DNA from: Ahaetulla prasina
Taxonomy: Eukaryota > Chordata > Lepidosauria > Squamata > Colubridae
Assembly: GCF_028640845.1 (NCBI RefSeq)
Contig: NC_080543.1
Location: 10,681,459-10,745,458 of the forward strand
Length of the DNA: 64,000 nt
Direction: 5' to 3'
Shown here: in pieces, positions 48,098 to 58,884 of the stretch
Layout of the letters: each line of letters starts with the position of its first letter
Position numbering within the stretch: position 1 is the stretch's first letter
The notes under the pieces: model-generated
The model's input: only the letters and a program-made list of their open reading frames with translations
Database searches by the model: none
Told to the model about the DNA's origin: nothing
Program-made: the position numbers and the translations under genes

Positions 48098-49062
48098 CCA
48101 GGTAGTCCTCGACTTAACGACCACAATTGAGCCCCAAAATGTATGTTGTTAAGTGAGACAGTGAAGTGGATTTTTTTTACAACCTTCCTTGCCGCGGTTT
48201 TTAAGTGAATCGTTGCGGTTGCCGAGTTAGTAATAAGGTTGTTCACTGAATCTGGCTTCCCCGTTGACTTTGGCTTGTCAGAAGGTCGTGTAGGAATTTA
48301 GCACCCACCCCCCTCCTAGAAGAATGAAATATTTTAGAAAATATTTAAAAAGGCAGAATATATTTCCCTGGATGAGAAATGGAGAAACATGTTTTAAAGA
48401 CAAAGCAGCTTCCTGACCCCCACCACCACCTTTGTCAATGGGTCAGAGGTAGAAACTCAATCCCCCCACCTTTGTCAATGGACCATCATTTGCAACACAA
48501 TAGAACAGAAACTCACCACATGGCAAGGCTCAAGCAAGCTTGAGAGACAACCTACAACATTAGCTAAGACCCCTAGACCACCTGGGAGTTTGACAACCAA
48601 TCAGGATACTCTTCCTGTGCCCCAGAAAGTTCAAAGCTCAGAAAAAGCATAAAGCCAGGGAGCACACAGGATCTCAGCCCTTTTCTGTTCAGGAACTCAA
48701 GCCATGTGATCCTGACCACCATTAAACCATCTTTCCAAGCAGCCTCCATGTTTCCAGTGTCTTTGTCCCCACTTGGAACTGAACCCAGATGGATATTTCT
48801 TCCAACAGTCGCAAAAGAGGATCACATGATCCCAGGACACTGCAGCCGTCATAAATATGAGTCAGTTGCCAAGCATCTTGAATTTTGATCCCGTGACCAT
48901 GGGGACCCCACAGTGGTTGTTAAATGTGAAAATCAGTCACAAGTCACTTCTTTCGGGGACTTCTTGTAAACTTCAAACGGTCGCTAAACAAACCATCATC
49001 ACTTTTCCATGTCACTTTGAACGATCGCTAAAGGGACTGTCATAAGTCGAGGACTACCTGCA
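48098..49062 (+). mobile_element. MITE (GTAGTCC family) split by a solo LTR
   Basis: CCAGGTAGTCCTCGACTTAA begins it and TCGAGGACTACCTGC ends it. A 519-bp LTR interrupts the interior at 48289. Confidence 0.85.
48289..48807 (+). mobile_element. Solo LTR (519 bp) with 4-bp TSD
   Basis: Starts TGTAGGAATTTAGCACCC, ends TTCTTCCAACA, and is flanked by GTCG on both sides (48285-48288, 48808-48811). CATAAAGC (48649) may serve as a TATA-like box. No internal retroviral sequence is attached, so it is a recombination remnant. It lies about 1 kb upstream of the PICALM ATG, just outside the CpG island. Confidence 0.9.
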
Positions 49063-49244
49063 TTTTAAAAGTGGTCGGAATGAGGAACGTGCGAACAGGA
49101 GTGCGTCATTCACGTTGTATAAACCCAAGGACGTGGTTTTTGCACGAGTTGGCTCAGTCCTAAAAGGGAGTTTCCTGAGATAAATATAGACTTGATGGTT
49201 CAGGCGGCAACGTTCCTTCAGAAAATTCCCATTCATCTTTAATC

Positions 49245-49345
49245 ATGCCTTGCGGCATCTGGCACCGCATTGGTGCATCTCTAGAAGAATCTGATCGGCT
49301 TTGTTACTTGAATGGGAGACCACGGGGAAATCCCAGGGAGACAGG
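49245..49345 (+). mobile_element. 5S-rRNA-derived SINE-like fragment
   Basis: GAATCTGATCGG and TTACTTGAATGGGAGACCAC resemble the internal promoter region of 5S rRNA (TACTTGGATGGGAGACCGCC, from memory). The rest of a 5S gene is absent, so it is a SINE head or retropseudogene, not a functional rRNA. Confidence 0.5.
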
Positions 49346-49394
49346 GAAAGATTGTAAGGAAATTACAGTTACAATTACAAATTGGAATTGGAAA

Positions 49395-49746
49395 TTACAA
49401 GAACAGTTTTTTCCCCTCGAATGCCATCACTCTGCTAAACAAATAATTCCCTCAACACTGTCAAACTATTCACTAAGCCTGCATTACTATTAATCTTTTC
49501 ATCATTCCCATCACCCATCTCCTTCCACTTACGACTGTATAAGTGTAACTTTGTTGCTTGTATCCTTACGATTTATATTGATATTGTTTCCTGATTGCTT
49601 ATTTGTATCCTATGACTATCATTAAGTAACTGTTGTACTTTGATGAAGGTATCTTTTCTTTTATGTACAATGAGAGCCTATGCACCAAGACAAATTCCTT
49701 GTGTGTCCAATCACACTTGGCCAATAAAAAATTCTATTCTGTTCTA
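49395..49746 (+). mobile_element. L3/CR1-type LINE 3' end
   Basis: CATCACTCTGCTAAACAAAT, CTATTCACTAAGCCTGCATT and GTGTGTCCAATCACACTTGG, then CCAATAAAAAATTCTATTC. This is the 3' end of a LINE family with a TTCTA-type tail that is common in snakes (from memory). Confidence 0.8.
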
Positions 49747-49752
49747 AATTTT

Positions 49753-49880
49753 TCAGAATAGAATTAGAATTAGAATTAAAATTTTATTGGCCAAGTGTGA
49801 TTGGACACACAAGGAATTTGTCTTGGTGCATATGCTCTCAGTGTACATAAAAGACATGGGAATGTCTTTTATGTAGTGTA
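49753..49880 (-). mobile_element. L3/CR1-type LINE 3' end, antisense
   Basis: AGAATTAGAATTAAAATTTT tail, then GGCCAAGTGTGATTGGACAC and TTGTCTTGGTGCATATGCTC. It lies tail-to-tail with the plus copy that ends at 49746. Confidence 0.85.
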
Positions 49881-50192
49881 CATAATAGACATGGGAAATC
49901 ACTTTTTTTAGCATTACTTGAAAAACTTCAGGAAGAGAACAAGAGCTGGCTTTCTATCATTTCATTAAATGTACAGGTAACAGTAAAAACAAGGATAGAA
50001 AAAAGAGGAAAAAATAATAAGTAGCTTCTAATATTAACAACAATAATAAGTACATTTTTATCAATCTCTTTAAGGTTCCATACAAGTTTCTTTATTTCCA
50101 TAATCTACCATTTTAATCAAGAAATTCATAAATCATAAATTCCATGTTTTTTCAGCAAAACGTTCAGAAGGATTTCCAGTCATTCCTACATG

Positions 50193-50474
50193 TACAGGGA
50201 GTCCTTGACTTACGACCATAATGGAGCCCAACATTTCTGTTGCTAATTGAGACCGTTGTTTAAGTGAGTTTTGCCCCATTTTACATCCACCCACCCCAAC
50301 GCTGCAACCATCATAATTATGAACCAGTTGCCAATTGTCTGAAGTTTGATCATATGACCGTGGGGATGCTATAAAAGGTCGTAAGTGTGAAAAACGATCA
50401 TGTCACTTTCTTCAGTGCCACTGTAACTTCAAACAGTCACTAAATGACATGTTGTAAGTCGAGGACTACCTGTA
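50193..50474 (+). mobile_element. TA-flanked MITE (GTAGTCC family), short
   Basis: TACAGGGAGTCCTTGACTTA to GTCGAGGACTACCTGTA; the centre is deleted relative to full copies. Confidence 0.8.
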
Positions 50475-51339
50475 GTCCTTCACTTATTACCATCTGTTTA
50501 ACGGCTGATTGAAGTTGTAGTGTACTGAAAAAAGTGACCTTCAACCAGTCCTCAGACTTATAACTGTCATGGCATCCCCCTGGTCACATGATCAGAATGT
50601 GGGCCCTTCACCACGGCATGTATCTATAATGTTTTCCAGTGTCCCGGAATCATGTAATTACTGTTGGAAGCAATATCCATCTGGGTTCAGTTCCAAGTGG
50701 AGACAAAGACACTGGAAACATGGAGGCTGCTTGGAAAGACGGTTTAATGGTGGTCAGGATCACATGGCTTGAGATCCTGAACAGAAAAGGGCTGAGATCC
50801 TGTGTGCTCCCTGGCTTTATGCTTTTTCTGAGCTTTGAACTTTCTGGGGCACAGGAAGAGTATCCTGATTGGTTGTCAAACTCCCAGGTGGTCTAGGGGT
50901 CTTAGCTAATGTTGTAGGTTGTCTCTCAAGCTTGCTTGAGCCTTGCCATGTGGTAAGATTCTGTTGCTAGATGGGTAGGGGCTAATCCTATCTTTGTCAT
51001 GTAGACAATGGACTGGCTCAAGCCTTAATGGCCCATTGACAAAGGTGGGGAGAATGAGTGAGCTTAGCTGAAGCTTTTAATGGCCCATTGACAAAGGTGG
51101 GGGGGAGTCAGGAAGCTGCTTTGCCTTTAAAACATGTTTCTCCATTTCTCATCCAGGGAAATATATTCTGCCTTGTAAATATTTTCTAAAATATTTCATT
51201 CTTCTAGGAGGGGGGTGGGTGCTAAATTCCTACATTACCATTTGAGACCTTCTCACCTGGCTTCTGATGAGGAAAATCAGTGGGAGAATGGATTTGTTTA
51301 ATGACCACATGACTCACCTAACAACAACAAAAATTGGCT
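50473..51339 (-). mobile_element. MITE (GTAGTCC family) split by a solo LTR
   Basis: TAGTCCTTCACTTATTACC begins at the TA that ends the previous copy, so two MITEs abut. The interior resumes after the LTR (AGTGGGAGAATGGATTTG) and the far end is lost near 51339. Confidence 0.75.
50662..51234 (-). mobile_element. Solo LTR (573 bp) with 4-bp TSD, antisense
   Basis: Same family as 48289-48807, in reverse: plus-strand start TGTTGGAAGCAATATCCATC, end GCTAAATTCCTACA. TTAC flanks both sides (50658-50661, 51235-51238). A CCCATTGACAAAGGTGGGG block occurs twice (51030 and 51086). Confidence 0.92.
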
Positions 51340-51635
51340 TGTCAGGGTTCCAAGGAACACCCCCGATGAAATAAAGCTCTAAGGCTTGAGGTTCCTCAAA
51401 GTTCCAATTTATTAGAGATGTCGGCACAGCTGGGAAAACCCGAAACTGAAAGCTTCCAGGTTTTCCACACCCAGTTGACAGTTCACAGCCCTGCCCCACA
51501 TCCACAAGTTCCTCACAATGTCCAATCAACTCCTCACACTCAATTGGATACAATCTTCAGGCAGTCTCCATCAGACGCAGGCAAAAGTCCTTGAATACGG
51601 AATGTTGTTATGACTAACTTTCTACCGCTCCAACA
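51340..51635 (-). mobile_element. Possible LTR, second family
   Basis: On the minus strand it starts TGTTGGAGCGGTAG, has AATAAA (near 51412) and ends GGTTCCAAGG-type sequence before TGACA. Size and signals suit an LTR, but no TSD was confirmed. Confidence 0.4.
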
Positions 51636-51639
51636 ACAA

Positions 51640-52640
51640 CCCCCTCCCAACTTCCCCACCTAAAATATGTGGCAGTTAAGAAGCAAAAAGAAATTTGCCT
51701 TCCAGCTAACATGGCCATTGTAAAAGTGGTGAATTTGGGTGTCACTCACGTAACATCACATTTCCTAGCAATGGACATTGTCATAAGTCTAAGACTATCA
51801 GGGCTAGACCTATTTGGCTTGGAGACTATCAGAGTTTGCAGTAGAAATCAAATCCAGAAAAGCACATACAAAACTGATTCAGCAAGATTCATTAATTTCT
51901 TTATATACATATAATACATGAAGATAAATGTACAATATCAATATAGATTCTTCTTCAAGTAGTAGTAGCAGTTACAAGCAAAACACAAGGCAGGAGAGAA
52001 CAGTTAGTTTCATTTCAGCAGAGCAGACTAGTTTCAGTTTCTCTGCACAGACTCAGAAGCTGCAGGGCTAAGCCACGCCCAGACTTCTACTTAACTTTCC
52101 GTTCCCAAAACAGCCTTCATTGGCTGACCCAGTTGCTATGCCTATTCATTGGCTGACCTATTCCAGTCTATGAATATTCATACTCTGTCAGAAACCACCA
52201 GAAAATTCCAGGGGTAGGGTTAGGCTAGATTAGGAAATTGAAAAAAACATCCTAGAATAAGGAAATAGTAAATCGCTTCCTTATTATTGCCAAAAAAATT
52301 ATAATGATGTCCATTATATCATTAAATCCCCAGAAATTGAGGTTTGACAGAAGGGAGCATTTATAATGTTATTTACCAAGCTGTTCGTTCATCAATGGAA
52401 GCAAACGTAAAGAGATAGAATTCAGGGAGGTGCTCTGAACTGCTTAAAATACAAAGTTTTAGTATGATCTTTTTGTAAGGTGCCAAAATGAGTGCCTGCT
52501 AAGAGAGTTTTGGAGTTTTCTGTAGGATGAGGTCAAAAAAGTCAGAATGGTTGTGATGCGGTGTGACCCACAGAAAAAATTGGGAGAGATTTGACTCTAC
52601 CATAACAGCCGTCATCTTGACTTTTTTTTTTTAAACTCCA
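51640..52640. other. Intergenic sequence, partly LTR-like
   Basis: 51880-52215 has a CACGCCC and TTCATTGGCTGACC repeat and ends in ACTCTGTCA, which may be another LTR piece. The remainder is unrecognised, and no gene was seen. Confidence 0.35.
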
Positions 52641-52644
52641 CCCT

Positions 52645-53071
52645 GCAGATATCCCTGGACATAAACTGTTTCAACTCCTACCCTCAAAACGACGCTATAG
52701 AGCACTGCACAGCAGAACAACTAGACACAAGAACAGTTTTTTCCCAAAGGTCATCACTCTGCTAAACAAATAATTCCCATCAACACTGTCAAACTATTTA
52801 CTGAATCTGCACTACTATTAATCTTCTCATAGTTCCCATCACCAATCTCTTTCCATTTATGACTGTATGACTATAACTTGTTGCTGGCAATCCTTATGAT
52901 TTATATTGATATATTGACCATCAATTGTGTTGTAAATGTTGTACCTTGATGAACGTATCTTTTTTTTTTATGTACACTGAGAGCATATGCACCAAGACAA
53001 ATTCCTTGTGTGTCCAATCACACTTGGCCAATAAAAATTCTATTCTATTCTATTCTATTCTATTCTATTCA
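52645..53071 (+). mobile_element. L3/CR1-type LINE 3' end with TTCTA tail
   Basis: GGACATAAACTGTTTCAACT, GACGCTATAGAGCACTGCAC and the CACCAAGACAAATTCCTTGT 3' end, followed by (TTCTA)n. The RT C-terminal reading frame is recognisable but interrupted. Confidence 0.85.
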
Positions 53072-53237
53072 ATCAAACCACTCTCGCTATTTTAATTCTT
53101 GTTTTCTTTTTCTGCCTCATTTTTTTACATCTTTGACATGTTGCTTTGCTTGCAAAGATCGCCTGCTGAGATAGTTGGATGCCTAAAGAATGAAAACAAA
53201 AAAAAGGTTATTTACAGCATCCATGTGTGTCTCCTTC

Positions 53238-53600
53238 TTCATTGCAGTGTGAGGCTACTACCAATGTGAGGAGGGAGATACTTCCAAGGTAATCTACTGG
53301 ATCCCCTGCATGGATTGCCCCTGAGACTATTTTGGACAGACGGGGAGGAAGCTAACCACCAGGTTTCAAGGACACAAGCGAGCAGTCAAACGAGGAGACC
53401 TGAATTCATTGGTATCCTCACACTGCAATGAACAATGACACACGTTCAATTTTGCAGCTACTAAGATTGTTGGATGAGCAGGTACAAAAACAGGCAGGGA
53501 AGTGATTGAAGCTTGGGAAACACGCCCCTCATCAGTCAACAGGAGGGTTGATTTACCACCAGCCTATCGAGTAGCTATGGCACGCGTGCCAGAAGTGGCA
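53238..53600 (+). pseudogene. Penelope-like element fragment: GIY-YIG endonuclease relic
   Basis: Penelope-like retroelements carry a C-terminal GIY-YIG nuclease that nicks the target. One plus-strand frame reads YWIPCMDCP, then DYFGQTGRKLTTRFQGHKRA, VKRGDLNSLVSSHCNE and HTFNFAATKI. This keeps the CxxC, the YFGQTGR core, the Arg of the nuclease and the H-C-H pattern. At least three in-frame stops disrupt it. It continues as VIEAWETRPSSVNRRVDLPP. No RT domain is attached. Confidence 0.8.
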
Positions 53601-53774
53601 CACACAGCCATTTCTCTGGGCACACAAGCCGTCGCCCGTTGCTCTTCCAAGTTTCGGCACCAGCCAGCTGGTCTTCACACACATGCGTGAAACGAACCGG
53701 TGGTAACACCGATTAGAACCCACCACTCCCCTAAATGAACTGTTGTAAGTTGAGGACTACGACTACTTGTATTG

Positions 53775-54440
53775 AGGCTTCTGCCATTTTTAAACTTTTT
53801 CCTGATAGAAAGTTTTTTATAGGTATATGTGTGTGTTGGGGACAATGTGCCCTGGATATATCTTTAATTCCATTCCCAAATTCCCAGCATAACATTTACA
53901 TAGATTTACATTTATATTACGAAAGACAGAAGTCCCCCTTATACTGGAAACAAATTTCAGTTTTACATCCTGGTGTTTTATTTGGCAGTGTGGTTGTTTT
54001 GTATATGTAGTCTTAGCAATGCCATGCAAATAATGGATATAACCGTTCCTAGGTTTATCCTGCCAATTTATGCACATCGAGATATTATCTGTCAGGTTTC
54101 AGCCTTCAATTTTTTGGCAGGTTGGCAACAGCTCAGAGCACCTGCTTAGAATAGGCACAATTCCAGAACGAAACTCCCAGAATCGCTAGTTTAAAAATAA
54201 ATAAGGTAGCAGATGATATGAAAACTTCCATCTGCGACACTGGGGATCTGCCAGTCAGGGTAGATAAAACTTGGTTAAGTTTCAGGCTAAGAAAGAATTA
54301 TTTTTAGGGTTGTGCTCATTTCAGAAATAATTGAGGAGCAGCGCTTCTGACTTTGTGCGGGCCCTGTATCGTTTTGTTCAATTCTGGGAGTCGAAGTCCA
54401 CACAATTTAAAATTGCTGAGATTAAGAAACACTGGACTAC
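53775..54440. other. Intergenic sequence, nothing certain
   Basis: Unassigned apart from one arm of a foldback MITE at 54380-54440. Confidence 0.45.
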
Positions 54441-54447
54441 TCTATAG

Positions 54448-54956
54448 CAGGGGTGAAATGCTCCCGGTTCGGGCCAGATCAACTGATCCGGTAACGATGG
54501 TGGGTGGTTCGGAGAACCGGTAGCAAAAATCCCCGCCCGCCCATGCCCACCCAATCGCCCAGTTGCTTGCTTGCTGCTTCTTTCCGGCTCGTTTGCTTTT
54601 CTGTAAAAAATGCTATTAAAAGGTTAAAAAAAGGCTCTGACGATCACAGCTGAGCCGTGTGATTGTCAGAGCCTTTTTTTTTTTGCTTTTAAAAGCATTT
54701 TTTACAACCTATTCCACCGAATAGGTTGTAAAAAATGCTTTTAAAAGTAAAAAAATAAGATTGCGCACCACAGCGGATCACCTGCCCATGCGCTGTTCTA
54801 CTTACCCCATGCCTCCTTTTGGTGTGCACAGCACGCGCATTTGTGCGCACCTCACATTTGTTGTGTGGTGAACACGGCGCATGCGCATGTGTTTGGCGTA
54901 CAGCGCCCATGTGCAGCCAGCGAACCAGTAGTAAACTGGTTCAGATTTCACCACTG
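54448..54956. mobile_element. hAT-type element (509 bp) with internal palindromes
   Basis: CAGGGGTGAAATGCTCCCGG and AGATTTCACCACTG are inverted ends. The flanks CTCTATAG and TTCTATAG match at 7 of 8. Two strong hairpins lie inside: GGCTCTGACGATCACA (54630) with its complement, and a perfect palindrome around 54685-54746. GTTCGGAGAACCGGTAG relates it to the copy at 58885. Confidence 0.85.
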
Positions 54957-54959
54957 TTC

Positions 54960-55480
54960 TATAGTTGCTACAAGCAGGTTTCTGGCGATATGTTTTTGCC
55001 AATAATGTTTTGGTCAAAAGAAAGACAGAGGGGGGAAGGGAGAGAGAGGGCGAGGAGAAAAGACAGCAGAAATATATGAGCATCGAAAGCTAAAGAACAT
55101 TTTTTTCCTATTTGCTTTGGCTACAGCCTAATCCACAGTGGTTTTGGTCTAGCGGTCTTATGTCCCTTCCCTCCCAGTATTATTCAGACAAAACCGTACT
55201 TGACAATGTTAGCAGAGTTTAACATTAGGAAGAGATCAAATAATGTGTAGCCATGAAGTGTAGCTTAGCTTTTAGTTGAAACAAGCAGAATGTATAAACT
55301 ATATTTTTGAAACCATGGTTTACTACTTGGTGTGAGTTGTACAAAACCAGCTGTGTTTAATTGCCTATATCATGTTAGCATAAATTATGTGTAGCATGTA
55401 TGAGTTTGTTAAAAAAAAAAAGAACAACCCATTTAAATTAGGTAAAAGGTAAAAGTTTTTTAGACCATCTTAGAACTTTC
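54960..55480. other. Intergenic sequence, nothing recognised
   Basis: No repeat family or coding similarity recognised. Confidence 0.45.
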
Positions 55481-55484
55481 AGTC

Positions 55485-56045
55485 GCAATTATTTTTATTA
55501 TTTTTTGTCACAACAGTATATACAATCATCAACATAAAAATAACTCATCATGAGAGAAACAGTATATATAAGTAAAAGTATAAATAAAAGTATGCATATA
55601 ATATTATAATGAAGAGAACAATAGGACAGGAACGGTAGGCACTTTTGTGCTCTTATGCACGCCCCTTATAATCCTCTTAGGAATGGGGTGAGGTCAATAG
55701 TAGACAGTTTTTGGTTGAAGATTTTGGGGTTTTGAGTAGAGACTATAGAGTCAGGTAATGAGTTCCAAGCGTTAACAACTCTGTTACAAAAGTCATATTT
55801 TCTGCAATCAAGTCTGAAGCGGTTGACATTAAGTTTGAATCTATTGTTTGCTCTTGTTGCGATTGAAGCTGAAGTAGTCTTTTACAGGAAGGATATTACA
55901 ATAGATGATTCTGTGTGTTAAACACAGGTCATGTCGGAGTCGGCGGAGTTCTAAGTTTTCTAAACCCAGAATTTCAAGCCTGGTGGCATAAGGTATTTTG
56001 TTGTTTTCGGAGGAGCGAAGAACTCTTCTTATTATTGTGCTAGTT
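55485..56045 (-). mobile_element. LINE 3' region (L2/CR1-group), antisense
   Basis: The minus strand encodes RLDCRKYDFCNRVVNAWNSL, the typical RT C-terminal end, after RRLRHDLCLTHRIIYCNILP upstream. It finishes in a 3' region with AATAATAAAAATAA. Frame breaks are present. Confidence 0.75.
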
Positions 56046-56054
56046 AATTGTTAT

Positions 56055-56063
56055 TATTTTTAT

Positions 56064-56128
<65 letters not shown>
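56055..56128. repeat. (TTA)n microsatellite
   Basis: About 24 trinucleotides. The sequence ATTATTGTGCTAGTTAAT occurs on both sides (56034 and 56153). Confidence 0.97.
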
Positions 56129-56129
<1 letters not shown>

Positions 56130-56179
56130 CTAATATATTATTATTATTATTTGTTATTGTGCTAGTTAATGTTCACTTC

Positions 56180-56740
56180 CTCTTTGTAGAACATAATATT
56201 GTGATTAATCCTATTAATGCTGCATGTAGATAAAAAAATACAGTTATGCTGGGATTTTAAAATGGGCAGCACTGGGAAAAAGCGATTATTGATATGTTGA
56301 TAATATTTGGATATGGCTTCATTCAAAGACAAAACAGAGGGCATCTTATTTATTCATTTATTTATTTGTCATATTTACGCCCTGCCTATCTCACAGTATA
56401 CAATAAAATGTCGTCTTTAATTCTAAACTTTATCATACAACAGGCTATTGACTTAATTTTTCAGGAAAATGAAACAACTTTGTTTTTTAAACCAGTAAGA
56501 TCTCTCAATGCAAATATATTTTGAATATTTTAAAAACCTACTTGGAAATTCCAAGCACATCCCAAACATAAAAATGTTAGAGCTGAAGTCTTTTTGATTT
56601 GCATCAAGCAGAAATATTAGCATAAATACAGAGGGATGTCACACTATTCAGACAGAACTGCAGAAAAAATAATTGCTACCAACCTGCCTTCTATTGAGGA
56701 CCTGTGTACTGCATGAATCAAGAAGAGGGCCGTGAAAATA
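56180..56740. other. Intergenic sequence, nothing recognised
   Basis: AT-rich DNA, no element recognised. Confidence 0.45.
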
Positions 56741-56749
56741 TTTACAGAT

Positions 56750-57207
56750 CCCTCACATCCAGGACATAAACTGTTTCAACTCCTACCCTCAAAACGACGC
56801 TATAGAGCACTGCACAACAGAACAACTAGACACAAGAATAGTTTTTTCCCGAAGGCCATCACTCTGCTAAACAAATAATTTCCTCAACACTGTCAAACTA
56901 TTTACTAAATCTGCACTACTATTAATCTTCTCATCGTTCCCATCACCAATCTCTTTCCACTTATGACTGTATGACTATAACTTGTTGCTGGCAATCCTTA
57001 TGATTTATATTGATATATTGACCATCAATTGTGTTGTAAATGTTGTACCTTGATGAACGTATCTTTTCTTTTATGTACACTGAGAGAATCTGCACCAAGA
57101 CAAATTCCTTGTGTGTCCAATCACACTTGGCCAATAAAAAATTCTATTCTATTCTATTCTATTCTATTCTATTCTATTCTATTCTATTCTATTCTATTCT
57201 ATTCTAT
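56750..57207 (+). mobile_element. L3/CR1-type LINE 3' end with long TTCTA tail
   Basis: Closely similar to the 52645 copy from CCAGGACATAAACTGTTTC through CACCAAGACAAATTCCTTGT, and ends in about 13 TTCTA pentamers (57143-57207). Confidence 0.88.
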
Positions 57208-57565
57208 AGTTAACTGTGAAAGTAATAATAACAGTGGCCATGTTTGTTTGAAAAGCTATGGTAGTTTGTTCCATACAAATGGCTGATTCAAAAACCATGG
57301 ATTGACAGCAAGCTGTAATTGAATATGCTTGCACGTTATGTAAAGACAAAGACAAACCAAGTACATTATGGCTTTGTATGTTGCATGACTCCAGACATAG
57401 GTGGTAAAAACTTACATTGGCTTTGCTCCTATAAGATCCATGTAAACAAATCATATGGCCAAACTAGGTCTATTTAATCAGAAAAACATGATTTTTTTAA
57501 TATTTATTTTTAGCATAAGTAAAATCTCACTGCCTCAGAGCGATCAATACAGGACTTACCAGTAT

Positions 57566-57825
57566 AATTCTATTCTATTGGACAAATCTATTGCTAGATA
57601 AAGAATATTGGCCAAGTGTGATTGGACACACAAGGAATTTGTCTTGGTGCATATGCTCGCAGTGTACATAAAAGATACGTTCATTAAGAATCATAAGGTA
57701 CAACACTTAGTGATAGTCTTAAAGTACAAATAAGCAATCAGGAAACAATATCAATATAAATCGTAAGGATACAAGCAACAAAGTTATAGTCATACAGTCA
57801 TAAGTGGAAGGAGATGGGTGTCTTT
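57566..57825 (-). mobile_element. L3/CR1-type LINE 3' end, antisense
   Basis: GGCCAAGTGTGATTGGACAC, GTCTTGGTGCATATGCTCGC and AATATCAATATAAATCGTAA are the reverse of the family's 3' end. Confidence 0.85.
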
Positions 57826-58091
57826 CAAACTTGTTCTAAATGGAATGGAATAGCTGACTTTATCTTTTATATTAGCAAGGAAAGCTGAGGACTTGCCAGC
57901 CGGTTCTTAGCCATCAACAGGCATGCAATGTGTTCCGGTTTGATGAAAAAAAGCAAAGAAGAGGAGAAAAATGCAATATCTGGCAGATAAAAAACTAATT
58001 TTAACCAAACCTATGTTTTTAAATATAATGTGCAGAGCAAAATATATTGGCTTTATCAGCTAAGCATCCTGACAGAGCAGTAGTGTTAGAT

Positions 58092-58793
58092 CAGGGGTGT
58101 CAAACTCAATTTCATTGAGGGCCGCATCAGGGCTGTGGTTGACCTCGGGGGGGCTGGGCGGGTGTGGCCGACTTGGTGGGCGTGGCCATCTTTTCACGCC
58201 GCTCACTGGCCGTGGCTGACTAGGTGGGTGTGGCCAGTTTGACGCCACTCCCCAAACTGGTGGCATCTTTCCTCTTTGCATAGTGTATGTCGGCTGGCGG
58301 CCCCCAGGGGAAGGGCCTTCTCTGTTGGGCACCTACCCTCTGGAACGAACTTCCCCCTGGTTTGCGTCAATTACCTGACCTTCGGACTTTTCGCCGTGAA
58401 TTGAAAACGCACTTGTTTATCCAAGCGGGACTGGCTTAATTTTTAAACTTTTTGAATTTTAATAATTTTAACTGGGGTATTTTTATGAATTTTATGGGTC
58501 AAATTTGACGGTTTTAAATTTTCGGTCATTTATAGAATATGTTATTTTAACTTTTGTCTTAATTTATATATTGTACTGTTTTTATTCTGGCTGTACACCG
58601 CCCTGAGTCCTTCGGGAGAAGGGCGGTATAAAAATCTAAATAATAAATAAATAAATAATAATTAATAAATAAAGTATACCGGGCTGAAGCGATGTGGGCT
58701 GGACCCTTACATTTTTCAAGAGGGCCTCACGGGCCGGAACCGTCCACATCGTGGGCCGGATACAGGCCATGGGCCTTGAGTTTGACACACCTG
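58092..58793. mobile_element. hAT-type element (702 bp) with 8-bp TSD
   Basis: CAGGGGTGTCAAACTCAA and TTGAGTTTGACACACCTG are inverted ends, flanked by TGTTAGAT (58084-58091, 58794-58801). A LINE 3' end is nested inside. Confidence 0.92.
58265..58678 (+). mobile_element. LINE 3' end with CCGCCCTGAGTCC signature, nested
   Basis: A frame ending in LWNELPPGLRQLPDLRTFRR is the RT C-terminus of an L2/CR1-group LINE. The 3' end CACCGCCCTGAGTCCTTCGG, GGGCGGTATAAAAATC and (AAAT)n follow. Confidence 0.8.
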
Positions 58794-58884
58794 TGTTAGA
58801 TGGAGCAATGGGTTTTTTGACCTTGTGTTTGAATTTTTTTCAAAAGCCCTGTACAGATATTAAAGAACAAGGAAATATTCGGTT

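Noticed and set aside
49245..49345. Functional 5S rRNA gene
   Set aside because: Only the internal promoter-like part matches; the ends of the 5S molecule and a T-run terminator are missing.
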